From positions 4,092,001 to 4,156,000 of the forward strand of contig NZ_CP192292.1 in the NCBI RefSeq assembly GCF_050596425.1: 64,000 bases of DNA, given 5' to 3'. Each line of letters starts with the position of its first letter. Position 1 is the first letter of the stretch. Origin of the DNA: G963665925 sp050596425. GTDB taxonomy: Bacteria > Bacillota > Clostridia > Peptostreptococcales > Acidaminobacteraceae. The notes beneath the pieces are model-generated. The model made no database searches, was not told the DNA's origin, and saw nothing but the letters and a program-made list of their open reading frames with translations. Shown in pieces: positions 27,535 through 36,284 of this stretch. Both the position numbers and the translations under genes were made by a program.

Positions 27535-29160
27535 TTACATCATGCCTGGCATACCGCCGCCCATTGGAGGCATTGCAGGTTCATCAGACTTGTCATCAAC
27601 CACTGCTGATTCTGTTGTTAGAAACATTGCTGAGATCGATGCTGCATTTTGAAGGGCACTTCTCTCCACTTTTGTTGGGTCAACAATACCCTTTTCGATC
27701 ATATTGATGTACTCACCAGTTAGGGCATCAAAGCCTGTTCCAGCTGGAGCACTCTTGATCTTGTCTACAACGATTGAACCTTCAACACCAGCATTTATAG
27801 CAATTTGACGAACTGGTGCTTCAAGGGCACGTGCAATGATTTTAGCGCCTGTTTTCACATCGCCCTCTAGGGTTTCAATGAGTTTTTCAACTTCTGGAAT
27901 AGCTGTTACAAGGGATGTACCACCACCAGGTACAATACCTTCTTCAACAGCTGCGCGTGTTGCATTTAAAGCATCTTCAATACGAAGCTTCTTTTCTTTC
28001 ATCTCAACTTCTGTTGCCGCACCAACCTGGATTACAGCAACGCCGCCCGCAAGTTTAGCCAGTCTTTCTTGAAGCTTTTCCTTGTCGAACTCAGATGTTG
28101 TGCTTTCCATTTGTGCTTTGATTTCTTTCACACGTGCTTCGATCGCTTCTGTACTACCCATGCCATCAATGATTGTCGTGTTGTCCTTGTCGATCTTAAC
28201 GGACTTTGCACGGCCTAACATGTCAACAGTGGCTGTTTTCAGATCGTAACCAAGCTCTTCAGAAATCACAGTACCACCTGTTACGATGGCAATGTCCTGA
28301 AGCATAGCCTTTCTTCTGTCACCAAACCCAGGCGCTTTAACTGCGATGCAGTCAAAGACACCACGAAGTTTGTTCATAACAAGTGTCGCTAGAGCTTCGC
28401 CTTCAATGTCTTCAGCAATAATCAGCATCTTCTTGCCTTGTTGTACGATTTGCTCAAGGATTGGTAGAATCTCTTGAATGTTTGTAATTTTCTTATCTGT
28501 GATCAGGATGTACGGATCTTGTTGTACCGCTTCCATTTTTTCTGTATCTGTTACCATGTATGGCGAAACGTATCCACGGTCGAACTGCATACCTTCAACA
28601 ACCTCTAGTTCCGTTGCCATTGTACGAGACTCTTCAACAGTGATAACACCGTCTTTTCCGACCTTTTCCATAGCGTCAGCAATCAGGTTTCCAATCACTT
28701 GGTCCGCTGCAGAAATTGATGCAACATCAGCGATGGCTTCTCTTGTGTCCACAGTTTTTGAAACATCTTTAATGTGAGCAATAGCTGTTTCAACAGCCTT
28801 TTCAATCCCCTGCTTGAGAATCATTGGGTTTGCACCCGCTGCTACGTTTTTAAGACCTTCTGACACGATAGACTGCGCAAGCACAGTTGCTGTGGTTGTA
28901 CCATCACCAGCCACATCGTTTGTCTTTGTTGCAACTTCTTTAACCAGTTGAGCGCCCATGTTTTCAAACGGGTCTTCTAGTTCAATTTCTCTTGCGATTG
29001 TCACACCATCATTTGTGATGAGGGGTGAACCAAATTTTTTATCTAGGATAACATTGCGTCCCTTAGGACCCAGTGTCACTTTCACTGTATCTGCCAGTTG
29101 ATTAACACCTGATTCTAGACCACGTCTAGCTTCTTCGCCAAATTTAATTATTTTAGCCAT
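27535..29160 (-). CDS. groL: Chaperonin GroEL (Hsp60)
   Basis: A 541-residue chaperonin that forms the double-ring folding chamber with GroES. Typical motifs: KVTLGPKGRNVILDKKFGSP, NDVAGDGTTTATVLAQ (ATP site), PGFGDRRKAMLQDIA, GAATEVEMKEKK, and the GGM-rich tail PPMGGGMPGMM. ATG at 29160 follows AAGGAGG. It is second in an operon with groS, controlled by CIRCE. Confidence 0.99.
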   Translation of the reverse strand: MAKIIKFGEEARRGLESGVNQLADTVKVTLGPKGRNVILDKKFGSPLITNDGVTIAREIELEDPFENMGAQLVKEVATKTNDVAGDGTTTATVLAQSIVSEGLKNVAAGANPMILKQGIEKAVETAIAHIKDVSKTVDTREAIADVASISAADQVIGNLIADAMEKVGKDGVITVEESRTMATELEVVEGMQFDRGYVSPYMVTDTEKMEAVQQDPYILITDKKITNIQEILPILEQIVQQGKKMLIIAEDIEGEALATLVMNKLRGVFDCIAVKAPGFGDRRKAMLQDIAIVTGGTVISEELGYDLKTATVDMLGRAKSVKIDKDNTTIIDGMGSTEAIEARVKEIKAQMESTTSEFDKEKLQERLAKLAGGVAVIQVGAATEVEMKEKKLRIEDALNATRAAVEEGIVPGGGTSLVTAIPEVEKLIETLEGDVKTGAKIIARALEAPVRQIAINAGVEGSIVVDKIKSAPAGTGFDALTGEYINMIEKGIVDPTKVERSALQNAASISAMFLTTESAVVDDKSDEPAMPPMGGGMPGMM

Positions 29161-29283
29161 TTAACGGATTCCTCCTTATATAGTGTTCATGATCAAATTG
29201 TCTGTTTTTGTCTTTTCATCTCTGAGCGACCTGCAAATTTGCAAGCCTCAATCTACTCTATAAAATCAATCCAAATTTAAATG

Positions 29284-29547
29284 CTATTCTACTATAGCCA
29301 AAAGTTTTTCTTCTTCGATTATAATGAGTTCTTCACCGCCATACTTGACTTCCGTGCCTGCGTATTTCGGGAAAATAACTCTGTCTCCAACTTTTACGGT
29401 CATATCTTCTGCTGATCCAACAGCTGTAACTTCAGCAACTTGAGGTTGCTCTTGAGCTTGACCAGGAAGAATAATGCCGCTTGCAGTTTTATCTTCTGCC
29501 TCAATTTTTTTGATTACAACGCGTTGTCCCAATGGTTTAATAGCCAC
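29284..29547 (-). CDS. groS: Co-chaperonin GroES (Hsp10)
   Basis: An 87-residue lid protein, slightly shorter than the usual 94-97. MAIKPLGQRVVIKKIEAEDKTASGIILP contains the mobile loop (TASGIILP) that binds GroEL; GDRVIFPKYAGTEVKYGGEELIIIEE is the typical C-terminal half. The roof loop appears shortened (around residue 45), which accounts for the small size. GTG start with AAGGAGG. First gene of groSL, 123 bp before groL. Confidence 0.98.
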   Translation of the reverse strand: MAIKPLGQRVVIKKIEAEDKTASGIILPGQAQEQPQVAEVTAVGSAEDMTVKVGDRVIFPKYAGTEVKYGGEELIIIEEEKLLAIVE

Positions 29548-29670
29548 TTTTGAATTCCTCCTTAAATTTTATAAATGTTTCCATTTAAACATCATTTTTT
29601 TGATCTGATTTTTACAGGTCAGATCTCTCCCCTTAATAATAATACAGTAAAAACCATTATTCAAGTATTT

Positions 29671-29697
29671 TTAGCACTCATTTTAAAGGAGTGCTAA
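29671..29697 (-). promoter_or_regulatory. CIRCE operator (HrcA binding site) of groSL
   Basis: Perfect TTAGCACTC-N9-GAGTGCTAA inverted repeat, 124 bp upstream of the groS start. Confidence 0.97.
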
Positions 29698-29829
29698 TAA
29701 AATGTAAACATAATTAGAACCCGCTTATTTGAACGGGTTCCTGAGATAAATCCTTCAAATTATCACGCTCGTTAATAATTTTTTTACATTTTCATTAACC
29801 AAATTTTCTCATAAAAGATAAGCTTAGAT

Positions 29830-30195
29830 CTAGTCGTGACGCACATGGTCAAAGCCCATATCGAGGATATTATCAATATGTTCATCATCAAGAGAGTAAT
29901 ACATGATCTTTCCATCTCGTCTGGCACGAACAAGTCTTGCCTGTTTTAAAACACGCAACTGGTGTGATATGGCAGACTGGGTCATATTTAAGGACACGGC
30001 CAAGTCACACACGCACATCTCATTGCCCCTTAAAACTGTGATAATTTTTATTCGAGTCAAATCCCCAAGAACCTTAAAAAGGTTGGCCACATGACTGAGT
30101 TCGTCAACATTTTCAAGACGGCCCCGCACGGCATCCACAACCTCTTGGTGGATTACATTACAATCACACTTATACGTTTTTAAGTCATCCGACAT
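29830..30195 (-). CDS. ArsR/SmtB-family metal sensor, CadC-like
   Basis: A 121-residue winged-helix repressor. It has the CadC layout: an N-terminal cysteine pair in YKCDCNVIHQE (alpha-N site), a dimer helix, LFKVLGDLTRIKII, then EMCVCDLAVSL, where CadC has ELCVCDI (Cys pair of the alpha3-N Cd/Pb/Zn site), and the recognition helix TQSAISHQLRVLKQARLV. Expected to be released from DNA by soft metals. The usual partner, a CPx-type ATPase (cadA), is not in the neighbourhood; repeat copy 3 lies upstream in its orientation. ATG at 30195 has GGAGG; a longer frame to 30267 lacks one. A weak hairpin (29718-29742) follows the gene. Confidence 0.9.
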   Translation of the reverse strand: MSDDLKTYKCDCNVIHQEVVDAVRGRLENVDELSHVANLFKVLGDLTRIKIITVLRGNEMCVCDLAVSLNMTQSAISHQLRVLKQARLVRARRDGKIMYYSLDDEHIDNILDMGFDHVRHD

Positions 30196-30320
30196 ATCTG
30201 CCTCCACTATTCTATTGTTTACATAAAACCGTGATCCAGTTTTATGCCTTTCATGCGCTTCTATCATTATAGTTCTATCCCGCCACTATATCATAATAGT
30301 CATATTATAATTTATTAATG

Positions 30321-30439
30321 GAGTGACTTGCAAAATATCACTCAAGAACCTTGGCCATACAATGTATTGATATTTAAGAATCAATTTTTTTATATATTGC
30401 AAGGCGATGGCCTTGATCTGTAATTTTACAAGTGCCTGA
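30321..30439 (-). repeat. Structured ~119-bp intergenic repeat, copy 3 (core inverted)
   Basis: Outer arms match copies 2 and 4 on the minus strand: CAGGCACTTGTAAAATTACAGATC and TTGAGTGATATTTTGCAAGTCACTC. The outer stem ACTTGTAAAAT/ATTTTGCAAGT is complete with one G-U pair. The inner stem GCC-T-TGCAAT/ATTGTA-T-GGC is also complete. The central ~40 bp runs in the opposite sense to copies 2 and 4 (TTGATTCTTAAATATCAA instead of TTGATATTTAAGAATCAA). Confidence 0.75.
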
Positions 30440-30464
30440 ATGAAGAAGGCCGCATCATTATTTT

Positions 30465-31682
30465 TTACCCATCAGCTTCAAAGACTGTTGAAGCCCACTG
30501 AACCGCTTCTATATAGGCATCTGGAAAGACATTCATGCCCACTCCAAATTTTCTGGCTCTTAAAAACAAGAAGTCCCAATTGCCCTTTTCATAGGCTATG
30601 ACAATTTTCATAAGCTCTGAAAACTGATTGGCTTCTCCCATAATTCCAGCCTTCACATCATCTTCTAGGGGCAAATAAACCAGGGCATCTTTCATTTCCT
30701 GATTCATAAGCGTATCAATCATGGAGAACATCCCCATAAGAAAGACTTCCGTTTTTCTTGGTTTTAAACCAAAATGCTGAGCAAGTATTTCACCCATCTT
30801 GCCTCTTAATAGACAGGTTCTCACAATCTCATTGGGCTTGTCATCAGAAAACTCACGAAGCATTATTATGGACACCCATTTCCTTATTTCTTTAAAGCCA
30901 AGCATGACAAGGGCGTGCTTAATGGATGTGATTCGGCTATTGGTGTAAAAGGCCGCGCTGTTAATGAGTCTTAGCAGTTTGTATGACAGGGACACATCAT
31001 ACTCAATAATATTTGCTATATTCTCATATTCAGGTTGTTCTGCCCCCAACTCTTCAAGTATCTTCACATAGGAAAAGGCCGCTGGTCTGATATCTTTGTG
31101 TTTCATTATGACAGGCTTAGCGAAAAAATATCCTTGAAAGTAGACATAGCCTGCTTGAACAGCCTCTTCAAACTGTTCAAGGGTTTCGACCTTTTCAGCT
31201 AGAAACCGGATATTTCTCCCACTGTATTTTCTAATAATTTCACGACGCTCCTGTGGACTGGTTAGTAAAAAATCCACCTTGATGATATCGACAATATCTA
31301 CAATATCATCATAAGGGTAGTCTAAAACAAAGTCGTCCAGTGCAAGTGTGTAGCCAAGATCTTTTAACCTCTTGCAGGACTCGATAAAGGCCTTATCCGG
31401 CACGATATCTTCAAGAATTTCCACAACAAGAAGATCCTTAGAAAATACCGTAGGTATTTCCTGATCTATCAAGGGACGTGTAAAATTGATGAATGCAAGG
31501 CGACCTTGGGTGAGCGACTCCAGACCCATAAGCATGAGGGTGTTTGCCACGACACTGGAAGTGGCCTGATCCCCATCTATCACATTGGACTGGTTCTGTT
31601 CTCCGGCTCTATAAAGAAGTTCATATGCATATACATGCTTTTTTACATCAAATATCGGTTGTCTTGCCACAAAAATATCCAT
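30465..31682 (-). CDS. EAL-HDOD signalling protein (YuxH-like)
   Basis: 405 residues. EAL-like domain (1-200; DIFVARQPIFDVKKHVYAYELLYR, LAFINFTRPLID, LLVVEILEDI, LALDDF, KVDFL, AEKVET, YFQGYFFAKP) followed by HDOD (205-395). Of the c-di-GMP phosphodiesterase signature the E-x-L motif is ELL and several metal ligands differ, as usual for the YuxH group, so binding or scaffolding is more likely than hydrolysis. ATG at 31682 follows GGAGG. It is 27 bp downstream of an HD-GYP phosphodiesterase gene and probably in one transcript with it. Confidence 0.9.
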   Translation of the reverse strand: MDIFVARQPIFDVKKHVYAYELLYRAGEQNQSNVIDGDQATSSVVANTLMLMGLESLTQGRLAFINFTRPLIDQEIPTVFSKDLLVVEILEDIVPDKAFIESCKRLKDLGYTLALDDFVLDYPYDDIVDIVDIIKVDFLLTSPQERREIIRKYSGRNIRFLAEKVETLEQFEEAVQAGYVYFQGYFFAKPVIMKHKDIRPAAFSYVKILEELGAEQPEYENIANIIEYDVSLSYKLLRLINSAAFYTNSRITSIKHALVMLGFKEIRKWVSIIMLREFSDDKPNEIVRTCLLRGKMGEILAQHFGLKPRKTEVFLMGMFSMIDTLMNQEMKDALVYLPLEDDVKAGIMGEANQFSELMKIVIAYEKGNWDFLFLRARKFGVGMNVFPDAYIEAVQWASTVFEADG

Positions 31683-31709
31683 ACCACACCTCCAATTAGG
31701 TGAGTCTAA

Positions 31710-32852
31710 TTACTCTTTGACATATTTACCTACAGAATAATTAGGCAGTTCATATTGAACCCCTTCTATAACAATGTTTTGTTCTTTCATAAGATCGATT
31801 TCAACCATTTCAACAGTTGTTGCAAGCTGTCTTATAACTTTTATAACAGGGCGCAGAGGAAAGTTTTCATAGAGTCTTTCCACAAGGCCTATTTCACCAT
31901 TTGAAAGCTTAACGAGCGTGCCCACTGGATATGGAATGATTAATTTTATAAAGCTCTTCACTAAATTTTCATCCAGTTGCTGGTTGGCATGTCCCAGTAA
32001 AAACTCTATGGCTTCATTGGCTGGCAGGGCTGCCCGGTAGGGCCTATCCGATGTGAGCGCATCATACACATCTGCAATGGCAACAATCTTGCTTAAATGG
32101 TGGATATTATCTGCTGTTAGACCGTGGGGGTAACCACTGCCATTGATCCACTCATGGTGTTGTAGAACAATCATTCTGATATGACTGTTTATATCAACAT
32201 CATCTTTTAGATGCTGGTACCCTAAATTGGCATGGGTCTTAATCTCTTCCCATTCCTTGTTAATAAGCGGTGCTGGTTTATTTAAGATTGACTTTGAAAT
32301 GAAATTATATCCGATGTCGTGAAAAAGGGCCCCAATGGCTAAGTTTTCAAGGTCTTCTTCTGTAAGACCTTGGTCCATGCCTAAAAGAACAGATAAGACG
32401 GCCACATTGACTGTGTGCTGATATAGGTACTCTTCCATTTGCTTGACATCTTGAATATTGATTGTAATGCTTTTTTTATTAAGCAGAACATCTACAATGT
32501 CTTGAGCTGTATTTTTGACACCGCTCAAATACTCATAGCGCATTTCAGAAAGCTTCCACTGGTTGGACTGGCCTTTATTCGACTCTTGTGCATAGTTCTC
32601 AAAAGCATCATATGATTCCTTAACCTGCTTCACAGAACGAACTCTGGTTTGCGGATCGATCAAATCATCTATGGTATTGGTACTGAAACCGTCATTAATA
32701 TATAAAGATTTAAAACCCATTTGGCTGGCACGACTTAGCTTTGAACCATCAAGCGTTATACCTGCCCGCAATAAAACTCTACCATCAGAGCTATATAACG
32801 TTTTGGCCAACTGGCTTCCATCTGGTATTAGATTTATTGGTACTATTCTCAT
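31710..32852 (-). CDS. HD-GYP c-di-GMP phosphodiesterase
   Basis: 380 residues. An N-terminal DUF3391-like segment (1-60), a helical linker, and an HD-GYP domain (about 140-310) with GALFHDIGYNFI (HD), HHEWINGSGYPHGL (GYP motif with H-H-E), and ADVYDALTSDRPYR. All catalytic residues are present, so it should degrade c-di-GMP to pGpG or GMP. A small C-terminal domain (310-380) may be PilZ-like or regulatory. It opposes the GGDEF proteins encoded at 10.8 and 24.4 kb. ATG at 32852 has only a weak site (GGGGAGT). Likely an operon with the EAL-HDOD gene. Confidence 0.92.
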   Translation of the reverse strand: MRIVPINLIPDGSQLAKTLYSSDGRVLLRAGITLDGSKLSRASQMGFKSLYINDGFSTNTIDDLIDPQTRVRSVKQVKESYDAFENYAQESNKGQSNQWKLSEMRYEYLSGVKNTAQDIVDVLLNKKSITINIQDVKQMEEYLYQHTVNVAVLSVLLGMDQGLTEEDLENLAIGALFHDIGYNFISKSILNKPAPLINKEWEEIKTHANLGYQHLKDDVDINSHIRMIVLQHHEWINGSGYPHGLTADNIHHLSKIVAIADVYDALTSDRPYRAALPANEAIEFLLGHANQQLDENLVKSFIKLIIPYPVGTLVKLSNGEIGLVERLYENFPLRPVIKVIRQLATTVEMVEIDLMKEQNIVIEGVQYELPNYSVGKYVKE

Positions 32853-32929
32853 CCGTCTACTCCCCTACTTTCACCCTGAACTTTTCTTGTGTCCAGCACT
32901 TTGAAAAATCAGGTTTGTCTTTCTTTGAA

Positions 32930-33805
32930 TCAAAGTTTGTCTACACCTTGTCGCATGTAGAAAAACAAATACTGCTGTACGTATCCGGCTAAATCACCGA
33001 ATTCACTTTCAGCAAATTGTAGGATTTCTTTCACACTGGACTTGTCTGTGAGAAAATACTTAGCTATAACTTTTTTTACCCAAGTATCCACAGGAAATGC
33101 GCCCATATGGTTAAATCCAAACAATAATATGCAATCTGCAACTTTTTTGCCAACACCATGTAGCTTCATAAGTTCCTTTTCAGCGCTTAGAACATCCATT
33201 TCAGCAACTTTTTCTATGCATACTTCGCCCGTTAGAATCATCTGTGCTGATTTTAAAATGTACTTGTCCCTATAGCCCACACCGCAAGCCCTAATGTCTT
33301 CCACACTTGCCCGAGCAAGGTTTTCGGGACTTGGAAATGTATATTTCTTTTGACCATAGGGGTCTGTAAACGCCTGTCCATACTTTATGGATAATTTCTC
33401 GATGGCGCCTTGAATTCTAGGAATGTTGTTGTTTGCAGATATGATAAAAGATATGATAATTTCCCAAGGGTCTTGTCTTAGAATACGGATGCCCGCTCCA
33501 TACTCAGTGGCCCTTTTAAGAACTTCATACTTATTAGATATTTCATTTTTAATGTGCGTATAATCTGTTTTCAAATCAAAATAGTCTTCCCATATCTCTG
33601 TATAGTCATCAAGAGTGGATGGCCACAAAAAAACGCCATCATCTACATGGGTCACCTCAAGATACTTTCCAAAGGCAATGCCCTGGTATTTTCCTTCTTC
33701 CACTTTTTTAAACCTAAAAGCTTGACCGCAATCGAAAATCTGGTCGACTTTATAATCTGATGGATGAACCAGGAGGACACCTCCGTCTTTTTCAATAATT
33801 TGCAT
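32930..33805 (-). CDS. 8-oxoguanine DNA glycosylase/AP lyase (OGG1 family)
   Basis: About 291 residues. N-terminal OGG_N domain (with FDCGQAFRFKKVEEG, 20-35) and an HhH-GPD domain (about 110-280) with the hairpin MKLHGVGKKVADCILLFG containing the nucleophilic Lys, and AFPVDTWVKKV with the catalytic Asp. It excises 8-oxoG opposite C and nicks the strand. ATG at 33805 follows GAGAGGTGAG; the longer frame to 33892 lacks a site. No link to its neighbours. Confidence 0.93.
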   Translation of the reverse strand: MQIIEKDGGVLLVHPSDYKVDQIFDCGQAFRFKKVEEGKYQGIAFGKYLEVTHVDDGVFLWPSTLDDYTEIWEDYFDLKTDYTHIKNEISNKYEVLKRATEYGAGIRILRQDPWEIIISFIISANNNIPRIQGAIEKLSIKYGQAFTDPYGQKKYTFPSPENLARASVEDIRACGVGYRDKYILKSAQMILTGEVCIEKVAEMDVLSAEKELMKLHGVGKKVADCILLFGFNHMGAFPVDTWVKKVIAKYFLTDKSSVKEILQFAESEFGDLAGYVQQYLFFYMRQGVDKL

Positions 33806-34149
33806 ATTCTCACCTCTCAGATAACAACAGAAAATTTCAATTAAATGTATTCCTATTGTATCATTTTTGGCAAAAAAAAATAGCGACCCCATGATTTTTA
33901 TCGATGGTCAGTCGATATAAGTCATGAATTCGCAAATGCTTTATTTCATTGATAGTCCTTGGGTGAGAGTATTAAAGCCGAGCAGCGGAGGACGCTGATT
34001 CGGGATTTGATGAATGGACATCAACTCAATGAGCTTTGGTCGCTAAATGCACTTGAAAAATAGGTTCAAGTAAAGTTGTATGCATAACACATACCTTTCA
34101 CACTACATTCCGGTGTATGTCGTCAGCCCTGTGCATGACCGACAACCAT

Positions 34150-34179
34150 AAAAAAGCCTTCCACGAATTGCGGAAGGCT
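34150..34179 (-). terminator. Terminator downstream of the cobalamin riboswitch
   Basis: Minus strand GCCTTCCGC-AATTC-GTGGAAGGC followed by TTTTTTAT. Likely the OFF structure of the riboswitch. Confidence 0.85.
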
Positions 34180-34235
34180 GAGTATGTAAACGAATGTCAC
34201 TGTTCACAATACACCTATCCACGTAGGTCTTAGTA

Positions 34236-34393
34236 CTTTGTTTTCAGGCAGGTCTCCTGGCTCAGGTTCAACGCTTCACTTACCTTCCCGAATGATTCAG
34301 TGGTATATTAAGTGGAGCTCCCCATTACAGTGGCGGGACCGCGTCGGAATTAAACCGATCTTCCCTATTAAGTCACGTGAGTGACACCTGTAA
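34236..34393 (-). promoter_or_regulatory. Cobalamin riboswitch (orphan)
   Basis: Minus strand carries the conserved segments in order: ACAGGTGTC, TTAATAGGGAAG, a P4-like CGGTTTAATTCCG, ACGCGGTCCCGCCACTG, a variable arm, then TGAGCCAGGAGACCTGCCTG (the B12 box). Downstream are a hairpin ACCTACGTGGATAGGT and the terminator at 34150. No vitamin B12 gene follows: the next minus-strand gene is the DNA glycosylase, about 345 bp further. The 33.9-34.15 kb stretch has no convincing gene. Confidence 0.92.
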
Positions 34394-34496
34394 ACACATG
34401 TTATGGACTTCTTCTATATTGTAACCCCCAACATATTGTGTTGTCAATACGATTTACAATATGATTTTCTGTATATTCTCATTCAAACAAAGTTTT

Positions 34497-36242
34497 CTAT
34501 TCTTCATGGGGGTGGTCATGGATGCAAAGGTCTACAAATTCAAAGTTCACCACATCAAACAGACCAATATCCGTGAGTTTTAACTCTGGAATGACTGGCA
34601 GAGCAAGAAAGGCAAGCAGCATGAAGGGGTCAATATTTTTGTTGACACCAGAACTGTAGGCAAGTTCCATAAGTTTCTCATGTTCCTTATCCATTTGACC
34701 AAGGGTTTTATCTGACATAATTCCTGCGATTGGAAGAGGAAGGGCCCCAATAACCTTTCCCGATTTCACAACGACAAGTCCGCCGCCAATGCGTTCAGCC
34801 TCTCTGGCTGCCACCATAATATTTTCATCTGTATCGCCAATAATGATAAGGTTATGGGAATCATGGGCTACAGTGGATGCTATGGCCCCATCTTTCATTT
34901 CAAACCCTTCTACCAGACCCAGTCCAATGTTGCCTGTGGCCTTATGGCGTTCGATGACTGCTAGTTTGAGAATATCGAGCTCTCGCACATAGTCAAAGGC
35001 GCCATCTTTAAGCCCCACCTTGCGCGTCACATGTTCTGTTACCAGGGACTTTGGCTCAATTTTTATAACCCGTGCAATATCAGATTCCATATTGAGTTTG
35101 AGCTTTTCTATACTCAAATCGCCTAAATTCATGGTGTCACGAACACGGTCGTCCTTCAAACTTTGAGCTTCAAATAATGCTTGACCATTATCAGCCACCA
35201 ATTTTCCCGACTTAAATACTTTTACCACTTTAAAGGTTCTCAAGTTGTCCACTACAATCATATCTGCAAGATACCCTGGAGCAAGGGCTCCACGATCATA
35301 GAGTCTATAGCACTCCGCCGCATTGAGGGTTGCCATGCGTATTGCAGCAAGAGCAGGTAGACCACACTCCATGGCCAGTCTCACATTGTTGTCAATGTGA
35401 CCGTCCTTTAAAATGTCGCCAGGATGTCTGTCATCTGTACAGAACAAGCAACGTCTGAGATTTTCCTTAGAAACACCTTGAACCAGGGTCGATAGGTTTC
35501 TAGCCGCCGAACCTTCTCGAATGAGAATGTACATGCCCAGCCTAAGTCTGTTGATCATTTCCTCCACAGACTCACACTCATGTTCTGTTCGTACACCAGC
35601 AGATACATATGCATTCAACTGGCTTCCATCTATGAGCGGTCCATGTCCGTCTATTATTTTGTGATTTTTTTCGGCCAGTTCTATTTTATCGACCACATGA
35701 TCCGCCCCACCAATCACTGCAGGATAATCCATCAATTCCCCAAGACCAAGGACCCGTGGATGGTTGATGAGTTTCGATAATTTCTCAGCGTCCAGAATGG
35801 CACCAGAATTCTCAAACTCCGTTGCCGGCACACAAGACGGCAACATGACAAACACATCCATTGGAACAGACTCACTTGCACTTAAAATATATTCAATGCC
35901 ATCCATACCGCTGACATTGGCCACCTCATGGGGATCTGCAATAATGGAAGTGGTTCCCCTTGGCACAATAGCCCTTGCAAACTGTTCGGGTGTGGCAAGA
36001 GACGACTCGATATGGACATGTCCATCAATCAGCCCAGGCGCCAGGTATTGCCCCTCAAGTTCAATGACTTCACGACCTTCATAAACACCGCCTACACCTG
36101 CAATTCGTCCGTCGACAACCGCTATGTCCCCGTCCATGATTTCCTCGGTAAAAACGTTAATAATCTTGCCGCCCTTTAGAACTAGGTCAGCTTTTTGCCT
36201 GCCAGCAGCCACATCTATTCTTCGTTTAATATCTTCTTTCAT
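34497..36242 (-). CDS. ade: Adenine deaminase
   Basis: A 581-residue metal-dependent amidohydrolase converting adenine to hypoxanthine and ammonia. Motifs of the Ade family: GLIDGHVHIESSL (H-x-H), IIADPHEVANVSG, GLGELMDYPAVI (bridging Glu), KIIDGHGPLIDGSQLNAY (His), RTEHECESVEE (His), FCTDDRHPGD (Asp). The C-terminal adenine deaminase domain includes STVAHDSHNLIIIGD. Unlike the paralogue at 41947, all usual ligands are present. ATG at 36242 follows AGGGGG. Last gene of the molybdenum hydroxylase operon, 42 bp after the previous gene; together they take adenine to hypoxanthine and xanthine. Confidence 0.96.
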   Translation of the reverse strand: MKEDIKRRIDVAAGRQKADLVLKGGKIINVFTEEIMDGDIAVVDGRIAGVGGVYEGREVIELEGQYLAPGLIDGHVHIESSLATPEQFARAIVPRGTTSIIADPHEVANVSGMDGIEYILSASESVPMDVFVMLPSCVPATEFENSGAILDAEKLSKLINHPRVLGLGELMDYPAVIGGADHVVDKIELAEKNHKIIDGHGPLIDGSQLNAYVSAGVRTEHECESVEEMINRLRLGMYILIREGSAARNLSTLVQGVSKENLRRCLFCTDDRHPGDILKDGHIDNNVRLAMECGLPALAAIRMATLNAAECYRLYDRGALAPGYLADMIVVDNLRTFKVVKVFKSGKLVADNGQALFEAQSLKDDRVRDTMNLGDLSIEKLKLNMESDIARVIKIEPKSLVTEHVTRKVGLKDGAFDYVRELDILKLAVIERHKATGNIGLGLVEGFEMKDGAIASTVAHDSHNLIIIGDTDENIMVAAREAERIGGGLVVVKSGKVIGALPLPIAGIMSDKTLGQMDKEHEKLMELAYSSGVNKNIDPFMLLAFLALPVIPELKLTDIGLFDVVNFEFVDLCIHDHPHEE

Positions 36243-36284
36243 GACTTACCCCCTTTTACTCTTAAGAGTATGATTGAACCGTTC

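Noticed and set aside
30465..31682. Active c-di-GMP phosphodiesterase by EAL domain
   Set aside because: The motif set is that of the YuxH-type EAL-HDOD group with missing ligands; a catalytic role cannot be supported.
33959..34063. Short plus-strand frame with TTG start and protein-like composition (34 codons)
   Set aside because: No ribosome site, very short, overlaps the region downstream of the orphan riboswitch. It may be a gene relic, but I cannot support a gene.
34000..34081. Minus-strand frame MHTTLLEPIFQ... after the cobalamin riboswitch terminator
   Set aside because: Only 19 codons, no convincing ribosome site and no recognisable B12-related sequence.
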